Positions 7,812-15,401 of a stretch of 64,000 bases of DNA are shown piece by piece. How positions within the stretch are numbered: the first letter of the stretch is position 1; every line of letters begins with the position of its first letter. The stretch is from positions 62,001 through 126,000 of the forward strand of contig JANJUX010000043.1 in NCBI GenBank assembly GCA_024710355.1, given 5' to 3'. Made by a program: the position numbers and the translations under genes. This stretch comes from Candidatus Rifleibacteriota bacterium. Its GTDB lineage: Bacteria; Muiribacteriota; Ozemobacteria; Ozemobacterales; Ozemobacteraceae. The notes under the pieces are model-generated. The model was not told the DNA's origin. It worked only from the letters and a program-made list of their open reading frames with translations, and searched no databases.

Positions 7812-9547
7812 AGGGTGGCATCAACCTCGCGCCAGCTCAGAATTTCTTTCTGAATGGCCAGCTCATAGAGGTTGGTGTAATCGACCTTTTTGTCGACGGT
7901 GTAGTCATAGCTTGAGCGTTCGAGAACTTCCTGCCAGTTGAAGTAGGTGATGCGCACATCGTTGGGCATGCGGCGGCGGTCGAAATAATCAACCGAAAGG
8001 TTGCCGACGATATCCATGTTGCACAGCTTCTTCATTTGCGAATCAGTTTCTAGTTCCATGCCGCCTTCGGCATGAAAACTGCCTTCGAGGCGCGGGCTGA
8101 GATTTCTGAACGGATGGGTGATGCCAAACCGCGACCAGTCACTGTCATGATGCGGCTTGTAAATGATTTTGCCGGTTTTCGGGTTTTCGACCGAGGTGTC
8201 GCTCGATTTGTCGCGCAGGGCGATGACGCCAACGCATGAATCGAGGCCTGAGTCATCCTGCAGGGTTAGAACGTCGCCGCCGACGTAGATATTGCCTTCG
8301 ACGACCAGCAGCCCCTTGCCTTTAACCCAGCCTTCGAGATAAACGTCGCCCTTGATGTAGGTCAGGCCGTTGATTTCGACGGCGCGACTGGTATCGTGGG
8401 CCTTGGTCGGGTTACCGAAATAGCGCGAATACTTGTTGCTGACTTTGCGCCAGTCGCCCCAGCCATACAGGGGAACCACCTTGTCATAGTTGACTTCATT
8501 GCGGCCGAAGGCTTCCTGAAAGTTAACATTGCCAAAGTATTTGGCGTGCTCCGGGTTGGTGGTCGGATCGACAACACGGTTGGCAAGCCGGCGATAGACT
8601 TCGGCCGGATAGATGTTAACCTGTTTGTCTTCGTATTCCTGCACCTTGCGGGTCTCAGAATGATATGGCTCGTCGCCGGTCTTTACCCACCATGGCCAGG
8701 TGAACAGGCCCTGCCACTTGTGATACTGGCGGGTCACGGCCGTATCGGTATATTCGATTTTGGTTTCGCTGAGGTCGGCGCCGCCGTTCCAGCCGGTCCA
8801 GCCAATGCCCATATCCAGCCAGGGGTGTTCGAGTTCGTTGCGCATACGGGTCAGCATCAGCCATTTCGGCAGGTCGACGCGCACGCCTTCCTTCATGTAG
8901 GTTTTGCCGCCCTTGACGAAGAAGCCCCACGGATCCCAGAAGTCGAAACTTTCGATCTTGAATGAATCCTGGTTCGACTTGTTGAGAAACAGACCGTGAC
9001 TTGGGGCAACCATACCAACGGCGTTGGCATTGAGAGGGCCCTTAAGCAGCATGGCTTTGAGAGATTTTTTAACTTCGACCTGTTTGCGGGTGCGGTGAAA
9101 GCTGCCCTGAGAATTAATGGTGATCGTGCCTTGACGCGCGATTTCGCGGGGCACGCCCTTGGCGACCAGATCTTCAAACGCTTTTTTATCGAGCTGCCAG
9201 GTCAAACGGGCCTTTACCGAGCCACCCTCGGCAATCGGCGGCACCGCCTTGTTACCGGAAGAAAGTCGCGACAGGTCGACGTCGACGCTGCCTTCATCCT
9301 GGCCGGTAATCAGTTTGTAAAAAGCATTCTCGGGGTTGTTCATCTGGCTTTTAACCGTGAACAGGGTTTCTTCTATACCGGCTTCGGCGAGCAACAGCGA
9401 AACGGTTGCGTCAACGTAGTTTTCTGAATGGTAAACCTCGCCACGCATGAAATAGATCATGCCGTAAACGATAATGCTGATTACGCCAATCGTGCAGATA
9501 GTAAAAAACAGGGCCAGACCGGCTCTATTTTGCAGCTTTTTTTTCAT
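7808..9547 (-). CDS. Membrane-anchored protein with PilX-like N-terminus, co-encoded with a two-component system
   Basis: 579 residues. After a basic start (MKKKLQNRAG) there is one long hydrophobic helix and then a large region with no cleavable signal, the layout of PilX/GspK-type minor pilins, though glycine before the helix is not followed by the Glu-5 of true prepilins. A later stretch (about residues 405-445) with alternating short strands such as GDVYLEGWVKGKGLL and GNIYVGGD looks like a bactofilin-like beta-solenoid. I do not recognise a family. The ATG at 9547 has GGGAG at good spacing; a longer open frame reaches 9739 but is cysteine/histidine-rich and unlikely to be coding. The stop overlaps the kinase start, which suggests this protein is the reason for, or the input of, the two-component system. 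Confidence 0.6.
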   Translation of the reverse strand: MKKKLQNRAGLALFFTICTIGVISIIVYGMIYFMRGEVYHSENYVDATVSLLLAEAGIEETLFTVKSQMNNPENAFYKLITGQDEGSVDVDLSRLSSGNKAVPPIAEGGSVKARLTWQLDKKAFEDLVAKGVPREIARQGTITINSQGSFHRTRKQVEVKKSLKAMLLKGPLNANAVGMVAPSHGLFLNKSNQDSFKIESFDFWDPWGFFVKGGKTYMKEGVRVDLPKWLMLTRMRNELEHPWLDMGIGWTGWNGGADLSETKIEYTDTAVTRQYHKWQGLFTWPWWVKTGDEPYHSETRKVQEYEDKQVNIYPAEVYRRLANRVVDPTTNPEHAKYFGNVNFQEAFGRNEVNYDKVVPLYGWGDWRKVSNKYSRYFGNPTKAHDTSRAVEINGLTYIKGDVYLEGWVKGKGLLVVEGNIYVGGDVLTLQDDSGLDSCVGVIALRDKSSDTSVENPKTGKIIYKPHHDSDWSRFGITHPFRNLSPRLEGSFHAEGGMELETDSQMKKLCNMDIVGNLSVDYFDRRRMPNDVRITYFNWQEVLERSSYDYTVDKKVDYTNLYELAIQKEILSWREVDATL

Positions 9548-9711
9548 ATCAGGCTCCCTTCGGGCACCGCTAATACAATAATAATAACAATGTACCCCCG
9601 AATGCGCAAGCTTAAGAACTGTTAAGCCGCGGGTTGTCGTATGCCCGGCAAAGTGGTATCGTATGGCACAGCAGAAGCGCTGAAATCTTTTACTCTGGCA
9701 GGTGGCAAAGC

Positions 9712-10677
9712 ATGCATTCCAGCCCGCTGACAACCGCAAAAAACATTCTCGAACTCGAAGTGGCAGCCATTAAATCGGCCGCCGATAAACTTGGCGATGA
9801 GCTGATCAGGGCGGTAGACCTGATACTCACCAGCCCGGGCCGCCTGATCGTCTGCGGCATGGGCAAGTCGGGCCTCGTCGGCCGCAAAATTTCGTCGACC
9901 CTGTCGAGCACCGGTACCGCATCTTTCTTTCTGCACCCTGCCGAAGCGCTGCACGGCGATCTCGGCATGATCAGAGAACGTGACACGGTGCTGCTGCTTT
10001 CAAATTCAGGCGAAACCGAAGAAATCGTCAGACTGATTCCGTTTCTGCGCCGCATTGGCACCAGTATCATCGCCCTGGTCGGCAATACCGCCTCAACTTT
10101 GGCCAGAATGTCTGACGTCGTCATTGACGCCGGTGTCGAACGCGAAGCCTGTCCGATGAACCTCGCCCCCACCAGTTCGACCACCGTTGCCATGGCACTT
10201 GGCGATGCGCTCGCCGGTGCCCTGATCGAAGCCCGTGGCTTCCGGGAAAAGGATTTCGCGAGACTGCATCCTTCCGGCAGTCTCGGCCGCCGCTTTGTCA
10301 CCGTCAAAGATCTCATGCATGCCGGCGACATGATTCCGAGAGTCGCACCCGAAGTCAAGCTGAAAGACGCTGTTGGCCGCATGTCACGCGGCGGCTTCGG
10401 CGCTCTGGTTATCGTCGATACGAATGATCATCTTCTCGGAGTATTCACCGACGGTGACCTGCGCCGCTATTTTGAGCGCAGCGCCGTCTGCAGCCTTGAA
10501 GTGCCGATCAGCGAAGTCATGACCGCAAAGCCACGAAACACCTCGCCCGACCGCCTCGCCATGGAAGCCCTGAAAATCATGGAAGAAAAATCGATCACCT
10601 CACTGCCGGTCGTCACCGACAACATCGTCGTCGGCTTTCTGCACCTACACGACATCCTGCGCTCCCGCCTCGTTTAA
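9712..10677 (+). CDS. kdsD: Arabinose-5-phosphate isomerase, KpsF/GutQ family
   Basis: 321 residues. An N-terminal SIS domain (GRLIVCGMGKSGLVG, LLSNSGETEEI and the histidine of HPAEALHGDLGM) is followed by two CBS domains from about residue 200, the full layout of D-arabinose-5-phosphate isomerases. The enzyme converts ribulose-5-phosphate to arabinose-5-phosphate, the first step to Kdo for lipopolysaccharide, and supports a diderm envelope. The ATG at 9712 is chosen over an upstream frame start at 9634 because AGGTGG precedes it and the family begins at about this point. No other Kdo gene is adjacent, so a role in capsule or sugar-alcohol metabolism (KpsF, GutQ) cannot be excluded. Confidence 0.9.
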   Translation: MHSSPLTTAKNILELEVAAIKSAADKLGDELIRAVDLILTSPGRLIVCGMGKSGLVGRKISSTLSSTGTASFFLHPAEALHGDLGMIRERDTVLLLSNSGETEEIVRLIPFLRRIGTSIIALVGNTASTLARMSDVVIDAGVEREACPMNLAPTSSTTVAMALGDALAGALIEARGFREKDFARLHPSGSLGRRFVTVKDLMHAGDMIPRVAPEVKLKDAVGRMSRGGFGALVIVDTNDHLLGVFTDGDLRRYFERSAVCSLEVPISEVMTAKPRNTSPDRLAMEALKIMEEKSITSLPVVTDNIVVGFLHLHDILRSRLV

Positions 10678-10694
10678 CTGGTTAGCCAACCCTC

Positions 10695-10723
10695 TTCACG
10701 GTCGGCTGAAACATCAGTATAAT
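10695..10723 (+). promoter_or_regulatory. Sigma-70 type promoter, possibly leaderless
   Basis: TTCACG at 10695-10700 (four of six matches), a 17-bp spacer and a perfect TATAAT at 10718-10723. The ATG of the next gene follows after seven bases, so the predicted start coincides with the start codon, and no Shine-Dalgarno sequence is present. Confidence 0.5.
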
Positions 10724-10730
10724 TGTACAC

Positions 10731-11480
10731 ATGATTAAGAACCTTCAGACAATTCTGCTTGTGTTCATGCTGTTGACGGCCATACCGGCTTCGACCGAAG
10801 CTTCGTTCGCTTCTGATGCTCTGGCCAAAGCCCGGGCTGCAATGCAGAGTGCCTTTCAGCTCAGTTTTCTGCACAAACTGCCGGTCATTTTTTATAAAGA
10901 CAGTTTCGACCGCATGTTCGCGCATGCCAACCGTAGCATTGACAACATAAGTCTGCAACACGAGGGCCGAACGATAACCCGCAGTGATTTCCAGGATGAC
11001 AAGGCCCTGCACATCAAAAAATCAGCAGAGCTTGCGCTGCACATAAAGAGTCTGATCGGCTCTGCCCACCTCGCCTACGGTATAACCATGGTTATCGGCC
11101 TGGTTAAAGAAGCGATCGACGGTTCATTTCTTAATCCGCACGGTTCACGCAGCAAAGAAGATGTCTACGCCGACCACGTCGGCGCTCGCGCCGTTTTTGG
11201 CGAAAAGAAATTCGACGCTTCGCTGAACAAGCACCTCACTCACTTCGTTAAACCTTCAGCCACGGCTACCGGCACCCCGGCCACTGTTCAAACGCCACCA
11301 GCTGCCGCCCAGGCCCCCGAGCCTGTTCAGGTCAACCCCTTCGCCGCCGATAAGCCACTGGCAATCGGTAATGCCAGCGATGCCAGACAGCAGCTGCTGA
11401 AGCGCTATTACGAAGCCGCCGAAAAGGGCGATACCGAACAGCTGAAGCTCCTCGGCGCCGAACTGCAGAAACAACCCTGA
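10731..11480 (+). CDS. Exported protein of unknown function
   Basis: 249 residues with a signal peptide of about 25 residues (hydrophobic core TILLVFMLLTAIPA). The mature part is mainly helical with conserved-looking segments SFDRMFAHANRS and KEDVYADHVGARAVFG, and ends in an alanine/proline-rich linker and a helical tail. No family is recognised. The D/H-containing DVYADHVGARAVFG segment could be a functional site but nothing shows which. It seems to be transcribed from its own promoter with a start codon at the transcript start. It is followed by a palindromic repeat region. Confidence 0.6.
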   Translation: MIKNLQTILLVFMLLTAIPASTEASFASDALAKARAAMQSAFQLSFLHKLPVIFYKDSFDRMFAHANRSIDNISLQHEGRTITRSDFQDDKALHIKKSAELALHIKSLIGSAHLAYGITMVIGLVKEAIDGSFLNPHGSRSKEDVYADHVGARAVFGEKKFDASLNKHLTHFVKPSATATGTPATVQTPPAAAQAPEPVQVNPFAADKPLAIGNASDARQQLLKRYYEAAEKGDTEQLKLLGAELQKQP

Positions 11481-11545
11481 CCGCATACATGGCTCGATGC
11501 GCCTCCAGCGGAAACTTGCATCTGGAATCAATTATTCATAAAGCG

Positions 11546-11593
11546 ATTCGTCATTGCCGCGAAACAATTCGTCATCACCGCGAAAGCGGTGAT
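11546..11593. repeat. REP-like palindromic repeat, one full and one partial copy
   Basis: A 19-base unit beginning ATTCGTCAT occurs at 11546-11564 and again at 11567-11585 with two mismatches, a period of 21. The second copy continues into a perfect hairpin: ATCACCGC at 11574-11581, loop GAAA, GCGGTGAT at 11586-11593. The form (GTCAT, CCGCGAAAGCGG) is like the extragenic palindromes common in many bacterial genomes. There is no T-run, so it is not an obvious terminator. Confidence 0.55.
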
Positions 11594-11737
11594 CTAAGCA
11601 GTTGGCAACAAAGCTGGCGGTGGTTGCCAGTATTTACGGCTTATGTATTTTCAGCAGCAGAGACACTGTTAAATTTTACATATCGCGCCGCTTTTGCTAA
11701 TCTCTTATTCTGATATTCTTGCGTGAAAGCGGTGGGT

Positions 11738-12589
11738 ATGGAAAGAAAAGAATTCGAACAGATTCTCAAGCGGTCGCTCGAACTGAAAAGTCAGCAGAAA
11801 AAGCAGCAGGACGACAACTTCGCACTCGAAGATCTGCAATCGGCTGCGGCTCGGCTCGGCATCGAACCCGAGATTCTCGAACAGGCCATGCGCGACACCG
11901 GGAAACAACTCAAAAAGTTTCATCTGTCAGACAGCCCTGACGTAGTTAGAGGGGCTTTTGTAAAACACTTTCTGATGACCGAATCAAGTACCGGCCCCGG
12001 TATGGCAATGGTCAAGCTTGACCACGCCTCGATCAGCGCTGGCAGCAATAAACCCGTTCGGGTTTATCACCCGCACGCGACATCGATTGACGCGTCAGTA
12101 GAATTTACTGCAGCACCTGATGGCGGCACCATTGTCACCTGGTCGGGTAATTCCATACTGCCAGCCCGAACTAAAGTTTTAGTGGGCGGCTGGCCTTTTC
12201 TTATTCTCATCCCCCTCGTCATTTCTGCGCTTTCGCGAGGAGTTACAATTATCGACGTTATACCAATAGCATTGATTTTCTTTTTGACATCAATTTTCAT
12301 GATGTTGGGCATGAACCACAACGCCGGCCGACTCGACGCTTCTCTGGTAAACTACTTTCAGAACTGCCAGACGCTCGATGAAATCGAAAAGCAGAAACAG
12401 TTGAAACTCGAACTCGAACAGCTCAGAGAAAAGGCTGCCGCAAACCCTGTCGCAAAAGCCACGGCTACACATGACGAAACGCTTCGCCAGCCCATTCCAG
12501 AACTTCACGAAGACGAAGAAACCGACGAAGATCAGTCAGACGCCCAACGCCCACCGGACACCCGCCTCAGACACAGCAATTCTCGGTGA
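11738..12589 (+). CDS. Membrane protein of unknown function with cytoplasmic helical domains
   Basis: 283 residues from the ATG at 11738 (a GTG at 11723 would add five residues; neither start has a good ribosome site). The first 70 residues form a charged helical region of the type ERKEFEQILKRSLELK, as found at the start of DUF1707-like or SHOCT-like regulatory tails. A middle region of about 70 residues is beta-rich, followed by two close hydrophobic segments (near residues 150-195) and a long coiled-coil, acidic tail. The layout suggests an inner-membrane protein with both ends in the cytoplasm. Family not recognised. It is separated from the preceding gene by the REP-like repeat. Confidence 0.55.
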   Translation: MERKEFEQILKRSLELKSQQKKQQDDNFALEDLQSAAARLGIEPEILEQAMRDTGKQLKKFHLSDSPDVVRGAFVKHFLMTESSTGPGMAMVKLDHASISAGSNKPVRVYHPHATSIDASVEFTAAPDGGTIVTWSGNSILPARTKVLVGGWPFLILIPLVISALSRGVTIIDVIPIALIFFLTSIFMMLGMNHNAGRLDASLVNYFQNCQTLDEIEKQKQLKLELEQLREKAAANPVAKATATHDETLRQPIPELHEDEETDEDQSDAQRPPDTRLRHSNSR

Positions 12590-12948
12590 GTTGTAAAATG
12601 CTGATCAATAGCCAGTTGTTTTTAACTGGTTGTCTATGCAAAGAGGCAGCTTCGGCCTATCAGCCGGGTTGCTTTTTCTCCAGCGATTCGCTTCGCTCAC
12701 AAGCTTCCGAAAAAGCAATCCCGTCTTCTCGCCTTCGCAATTTTGATATTGAAGATTAGGTTTTTGACCGAGAATTGCTGCCTTAGACAGTGAGCCCGAC
12801 GCAAAATAGTCGTCAAATGAAAATTCAGATTGCACTTTGATAAACAGCTTTTTAGTAATCCGGTGCAATACGGTACGCAATGCGTTCCAATTTGAGCAAA
12901 ATCTGGTTCATAAGTTGCGCCGATCGTTTTTCAAAAGAACAAGCGCAA
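12590..12948. other. 359-base stretch without a convincing gene; two hairpins
   Basis: It holds a small hairpin just after the preceding gene (CCAGTT at 12612-12617, AACTGG at 12624-12629) and a nested inverted repeat at 12666-12722. A 91-codon minus-strand frame (12605-12880) crosses both hairpins, has no ribosome site and no recognisable fold, and I do not call it a gene. The rest shows nothing I can name. Confidence 0.4.
12666..12722. repeat. Nested inverted repeat, possible small mobile element or RNA structure
   Basis: The outer arms GGGTTGCTTTTTC (12666-12678) and GAAAAAGCAATCC (12709-12721) pair at 12 of 13 positions, the exception being a G-T. An inner stem AGCGA (12682-12686) with TCGCT (12693-12697) sits inside. 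A 57-bp structure of this kind could be a REP/MITE-type element or an RNA fold. No target-site duplication is evident. Confidence 0.4.
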
Positions 12949-13232
12949 TCAGGACTTCGTGAGCTTATTATGAATCCAGCAGGGTTTTCGACGGCAGTCG
13001 AGGACAGCGTAAACCAGAACAACGTTTTCTTTTACAGTGTAATAAACGGCAAAAGGAAACTTCTTTGCCAGCAGGCGATAATAACCTGAATGCCTGCGAA
13101 AAATGCAAGCGAGTCTATATCAGAGAAAAGTGAATCAAGAAAATAGGCACCAAGCCCCACCGACTGAGCTTCGTAAAAACGGAAGCCTTCCTCAAGGTCG
13201 TTTTCTGCGGTATTAAGGATTTCTACTCGCAT
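12949..13232 (-). pseudogene. ParE/RelE-family toxin, frameshifted
   Basis: The ATG at 13232 opens a ParE-type reading (MRVEILNTAENDLEEGFRFY), but the frame is lost after about 45 residues at FFAGI. In a different frame the family continues with GYYRLLAKKFPFAVYYTV and VLVYAVLDCRR, ending at TGA 12949-12951. Joined, the two parts give a toxin of about 94 residues, the usual length, so a single-base deletion near 13090 explains it. Active ParE toxins poison DNA gyrase; this copy should be inactive unless the shift is a sequencing error. It overlaps the upstream antitoxin gene by 10 bases, as in working modules. Confidence 0.75.
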
Positions 13233-13447
13233 GCGAGATTTTTTTTGATACGCTTCCTGGCCTGCTGCCAATCTGAGGATGTCAGTTTGTTTGCGTCATA
13301 GGCCTTCTGGCGATCTTTTAAACCAGCGCCGTGCCATTCTGGCGAATCGAAACTGCCCTCTCTGGCGATGTCATCCCACAGGGTTTCAAGCAGTTGCAGC
13401 TTTTGTGCCAGGGTATAATCCGAAAGATTCAGATCTATTGTTTTCAT
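13223..13447 (-). CDS. Antitoxin, addiction module component (TIGR02574-like)
   Basis: 74 residues from the ATG at 13447, which has a strong GGAGGAA site; the longer frame to 13492 is not needed. The pattern LAQKLQLLETLWDDIA, then SPEWH and KDRQKAYDAN, and a tail SSDWQQARKRIKK is that of the small acidic antitoxins paired with ParE/RelE toxins. It normally neutralises the toxin encoded right after it and represses the shared promoter. Here the toxin is frameshifted, leaving an orphan antitoxin. A 7-bp inverted repeat flanks its likely -10 box. Confidence 0.8.
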   Translation of the reverse strand: MKTIDLNLSDYTLAQKLQLLETLWDDIAREGSFDSPEWHGAGLKDRQKAYDANKLTSSDWQQARKRIKKNLACE

Positions 13448-13498
13448 GAACTTCCTCCGGTTGCAAAACCTGTCAGTCAGGCTTGAATACAAATCAAT

Positions 13499-13547
13499 CT
13501 TTAGAAAAATCTACCACTAATATAATCTAAAGTCGTGAACACTGCAA
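13499..13547 (-). promoter_or_regulatory. Likely promoter and operator of the antitoxin-toxin pair
   Basis: On the minus strand TTGCAG (13547-13542), a 17-bp spacer and TATATT (13524-13519). The inverted repeat CTTTAGA/TCTAAAG (13499-13505 and 13526-13532) brackets the -10 box, a plausible autoregulation site. The -35 match is weak. Confidence 0.4.
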
Positions 13548-13660
13548 ATTTTCACCGCGGCAATTGCCACACTCTTTAGAATACCGGCGCTAAAAAGAAT
13601 TCCCGGCATCAGGCAGTCAGGTCATCAATAAATCCCAAAGTTCTGTTTAAAACGCAAGCA

Positions 13661-13699
13661 TGTAAACATGTTTACATTTTAACATGCAATAGTTATATT
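13661..13699 (+). promoter_or_regulatory. Promoter with overlapping palindromic operator of the second toxin-antitoxin module
   Basis: TTTACA (13671-13676), a 17-bp spacer and TATATT (13694-13699) form a good sigma-70 promoter. A perfect 16-bp palindrome TGTAAACATGTTTACA (13661-13676) covers the -35 box. RHH antitoxins commonly bind such palindromes to repress their own operon. Confidence 0.65.
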
Positions 13700-13731
13700 A
13701 TTAGTAGCTGCATTTCGCATGGGAGGTCTTT

Positions 13732-14016
13732 ATGAAAACCTTATCGTTTAAAATTGATGATGAACTGCACCAGAGCCTTAAAATCGGCGCTGCCATAGAA
13801 GGCCGCCCAATTGCCGATGTGATGAAAGATCTTATAAAAAACTGGGTTAAGGGGCGTGATCCTTTCATTCATAAATTAAAGAACATGCCGGTGACCTCTG
13901 ATGAAGAAGAACTGAGCAAAGATGATAAAGACGACGTTGCCCTCGCATTAAAAGAAAAAAACGGGGGAACCTGGGAAAGTTTGAAAGCGGAAATTTCGAC
14001 CAAACCAGGAAAATAA
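13732..14016 (+). CDS. Ribbon-helix-helix antitoxin
   Basis: 94 residues. The first 40 residues fit the RHH fold (strand MKTLSFKIDDELHQSLK, then helices with IADVMKDLIKNWV), which binds operator DNA as a dimer. The acidic C-terminal half would wrap the toxin. It starts at an ATG with GGGAGG. The downstream toxin gene begins four bases after its stop, so the two form one operon, probably controlled by the palindrome at 13661-13676. Lower GC than the flanking chromosomal genes suggests acquisition. Confidence 0.75.
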   Translation: MKTLSFKIDDELHQSLKIGAAIEGRPIADVMKDLIKNWVKGRDPFIHKLKNMPVTSDEEELSKDDKDDVALALKEKNGGTWESLKAEISTKPGK

Positions 14017-14020
14017 GCCC

Positions 14021-14269
14021 ATGCCATTAAAAGCTTATTATAAGCCGCGTTTTAAAAAAGAGTTGTGCGCATTGCCCGACAAAGAACAACAGGAAGTAAT
14101 ACGGGCAATTGAAATCTTTGTTAACAGAACTGGCGAAAAATTTGATGTTTTAAGATTGCAGGATAACTTATGGCGCCTGAAAATCGGCGTCTGGCGAGTT
14201 TTCTTTACCTTTGAAGGTGACCTTCTCACTTTCACAAACATTAAGCGCAGAACAAGCAAAACCTACTGA
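14021..14269 (+). CDS. RelE/ParE-superfamily toxin (HigB/phage-killer-like)
   Basis: 82 residues. The pattern YKPRFKKELCALPDKEQQEVIRAI, then LWRLKIGVWRVFFTFEGD and a basic end (IKRRTSKTY), follows small RelE-fold toxins, with the conserved RLKIGxWRVxF strand. Such toxins cut mRNA at the ribosome or inhibit gyrase, and the exact activity cannot be read here. Complete, unlike the toxin of the neighbouring module. It ends 35 bases before the bidirectional terminator. Confidence 0.75.
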   Translation: MPLKAYYKPRFKKELCALPDKEQQEVIRAIEIFVNRTGEKFDVLRLQDNLWRLKIGVWRVFFTFEGDLLTFTNIKRRTSKTY

Positions 14270-14303
14270 TAAAGCGGCAGACAATGATGTGATTATATAG
14301 TGC

Positions 14304-14336
14304 AAAAAAAAGGCTGGCCCGGGGGCCAGCCTTTTT
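14304..14336. terminator. Bidirectional intrinsic terminator
   Basis: Stem GGCTGGCC (14312-14319) with GGCCAGCC (14324-14331), loop CGGG, flanked by eight A (14304-14311) and five T (14332-14336). It serves both the toxin operon (+) and the carbamoyltransferase gene (-), which converge here. Confidence 0.85.
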
Positions 14337-14350
14337 GTTGAGAGAGCTGA

Positions 14351-15331
14351 TTATTTGCTGCCGAGGGTGGCAACCATAACGGCCTTGATGGTGTGCAGAC
14401 GGTTTTCGGCCTGGTCGAAAACTTTTGAGAATTTGCTTTCGAAAACTTCGTCTGTGACTTCCATGGCACCGACTTCTTTTGAAACGGTGGTGTCATTGTT
14501 GTGGAAGGCCGGCAGACAATGCAGGAACAGGGTTTTTTCCTTGCCGGTCATTTTAACCATCTTCATGTTGACCTGATAAGGTTTCAGCAGCTTGATGCGG
14601 GCAGCCATCTGATCTTCTTCGCCCATGCTGGCCCAGACGTCGGTGTAGAGAACGTCGGCACCCTTAACACCCTTGGCAACGTCATCGGTGATGATGAGTT
14701 TGGTGTTACTGGCGGCGGCGATCGCTTCGACTTCTTTTACCAGGCCCTTTTCGGGGAACAGTGATTTCGGGGCGACGATGCGGCATTCGATGCCCATCTT
14801 GGCGCAGCCGATCATCAGGGAGTTGGCCATATTGTTGCGGCCATCACCGACGTAAGCAAAGGTCAGGCCCTTGAGTGAGCCGAAATATTCTTCCATGGTC
14901 AGCAGGTCGGCAAGAATCTGGGTCGGGTGATATTTATCGGTGAGACCGTTCCAGACCGGAACGCCGGCATATTTGGCGAGCTGTTCGACGGTTTCATGTT
15001 TGAAACCACGGAACTGGATACCATCGAACATGCGGCCGAGAACGCGGGCAGTATCAGCGACGGTTTCTTTTTTGCCGAGCTGGATGTCGTCTTTGCCGAG
15101 ATATTCAGGATGCGCGCCTTCATCGACGGCGGCCACGACAAAAGCACATCTGGTGCGGGTAGACGGTTTTTCGAAAATCAGAGCAATGCTCTTGCCTTCG
15201 AGATTGCGGGGCTTGATGCCGGCATATTTGAGGCGCTTGAGATCTCTGGAAAGATCGAGCAGATAGCGGATTTCTTCAGTAGTAAAATCTTTGAGCGTGA
15301 GAAAATGACGGCCAACAAGATTCATTGCCAT
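14351..15331 (-). CDS. argF: Ornithine carbamoyltransferase
   Basis: 326 residues, the usual length. Carbamoyl-phosphate site STRTRCAF, then FRGFKHET, the HPTQ motif with [20 protein letters not shown], and the ornithine-site motif HCLPAFH near the C-terminus. It transfers a carbamoyl group from carbamoyl phosphate to ornithine, giving citrulline in arginine synthesis. The N-terminus ([21 protein letters not shown]) also resembles catabolic ArcB enzymes; with no arc or arg neighbours the anabolic assignment is the default. A GAATA/TATTC dyad lies just upstream. It shares its terminator with the toxin operon. Confidence 0.93.
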   Translation of the reverse strand: MAMNLVGRHFLTLKDFTTEEIRYLLDLSRDLKRLKYAGIKPRNLEGKSIALIFEKPSTRTRCAFVVAAVDEGAHPEYLGKDDIQLGKKETVADTARVLGRMFDGIQFRGFKHETVEQLAKYAGVPVWNGLTDKYHPTQILADLLTMEEYFGSLKGLTFAYVGDGRNNMANSLMIGCAKMGIECRIVAPKSLFPEKGLVKEVEAIAAASNTKLIITDDVAKGVKGADVLYTDVWASMGEEDQMAARIKLLKPYQVNMKMVKMTGKEKTLFLHCLPAFHNNDTTVSKEVGAMEVTDEVFESKFSKVFDQAENRLHTIKAVMVATLGSK

Positions 15332-15348
15332 AATTCGTTACCTTTCCT

Positions 15349-15364
15349 GAATAAAAATGTATTC
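15349..15364 (-). promoter_or_regulatory. Possible ArgR-type operator upstream of argF
   Basis: An AT-rich dyad, GAATA (15349-15353) and TATTC (15360-15364), lies 18 bases before the argF start. One half fits the ATTCA half-site of bacterial arginine boxes; the other fits poorly. Confidence 0.25.
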
Positions 15365-15401
15365 TGAACCTGTAATTAAATATCATTGCCCGGCGTTTAA
15401 A

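Noticed and set aside
8396..8965. A 189-codon plus-strand open frame
   Set aside because: Antisense to the coupled membrane protein gene, no motif, shadow of its codon use.
10682..10693. Terminator after kdsD
   Set aside because: Only a 4-bp GGTT/AACC stem with no T-run.
11546..11593. A CRISPR-like repeat
   Set aside because: Only two units with a 2-base gap and mismatches; no spacers and no cas genes.
12605..12880. A 91-codon minus-strand frame as a small gene
   Set aside because: No ribosome site, crosses two hairpins, no family likeness; kept only as part of an unexplained stretch.
12880..13089. A 69-codon plus-strand frame
   Set aside because: It is antisense to the second half of the broken ParE toxin, whose family text is clear in the minus strand.
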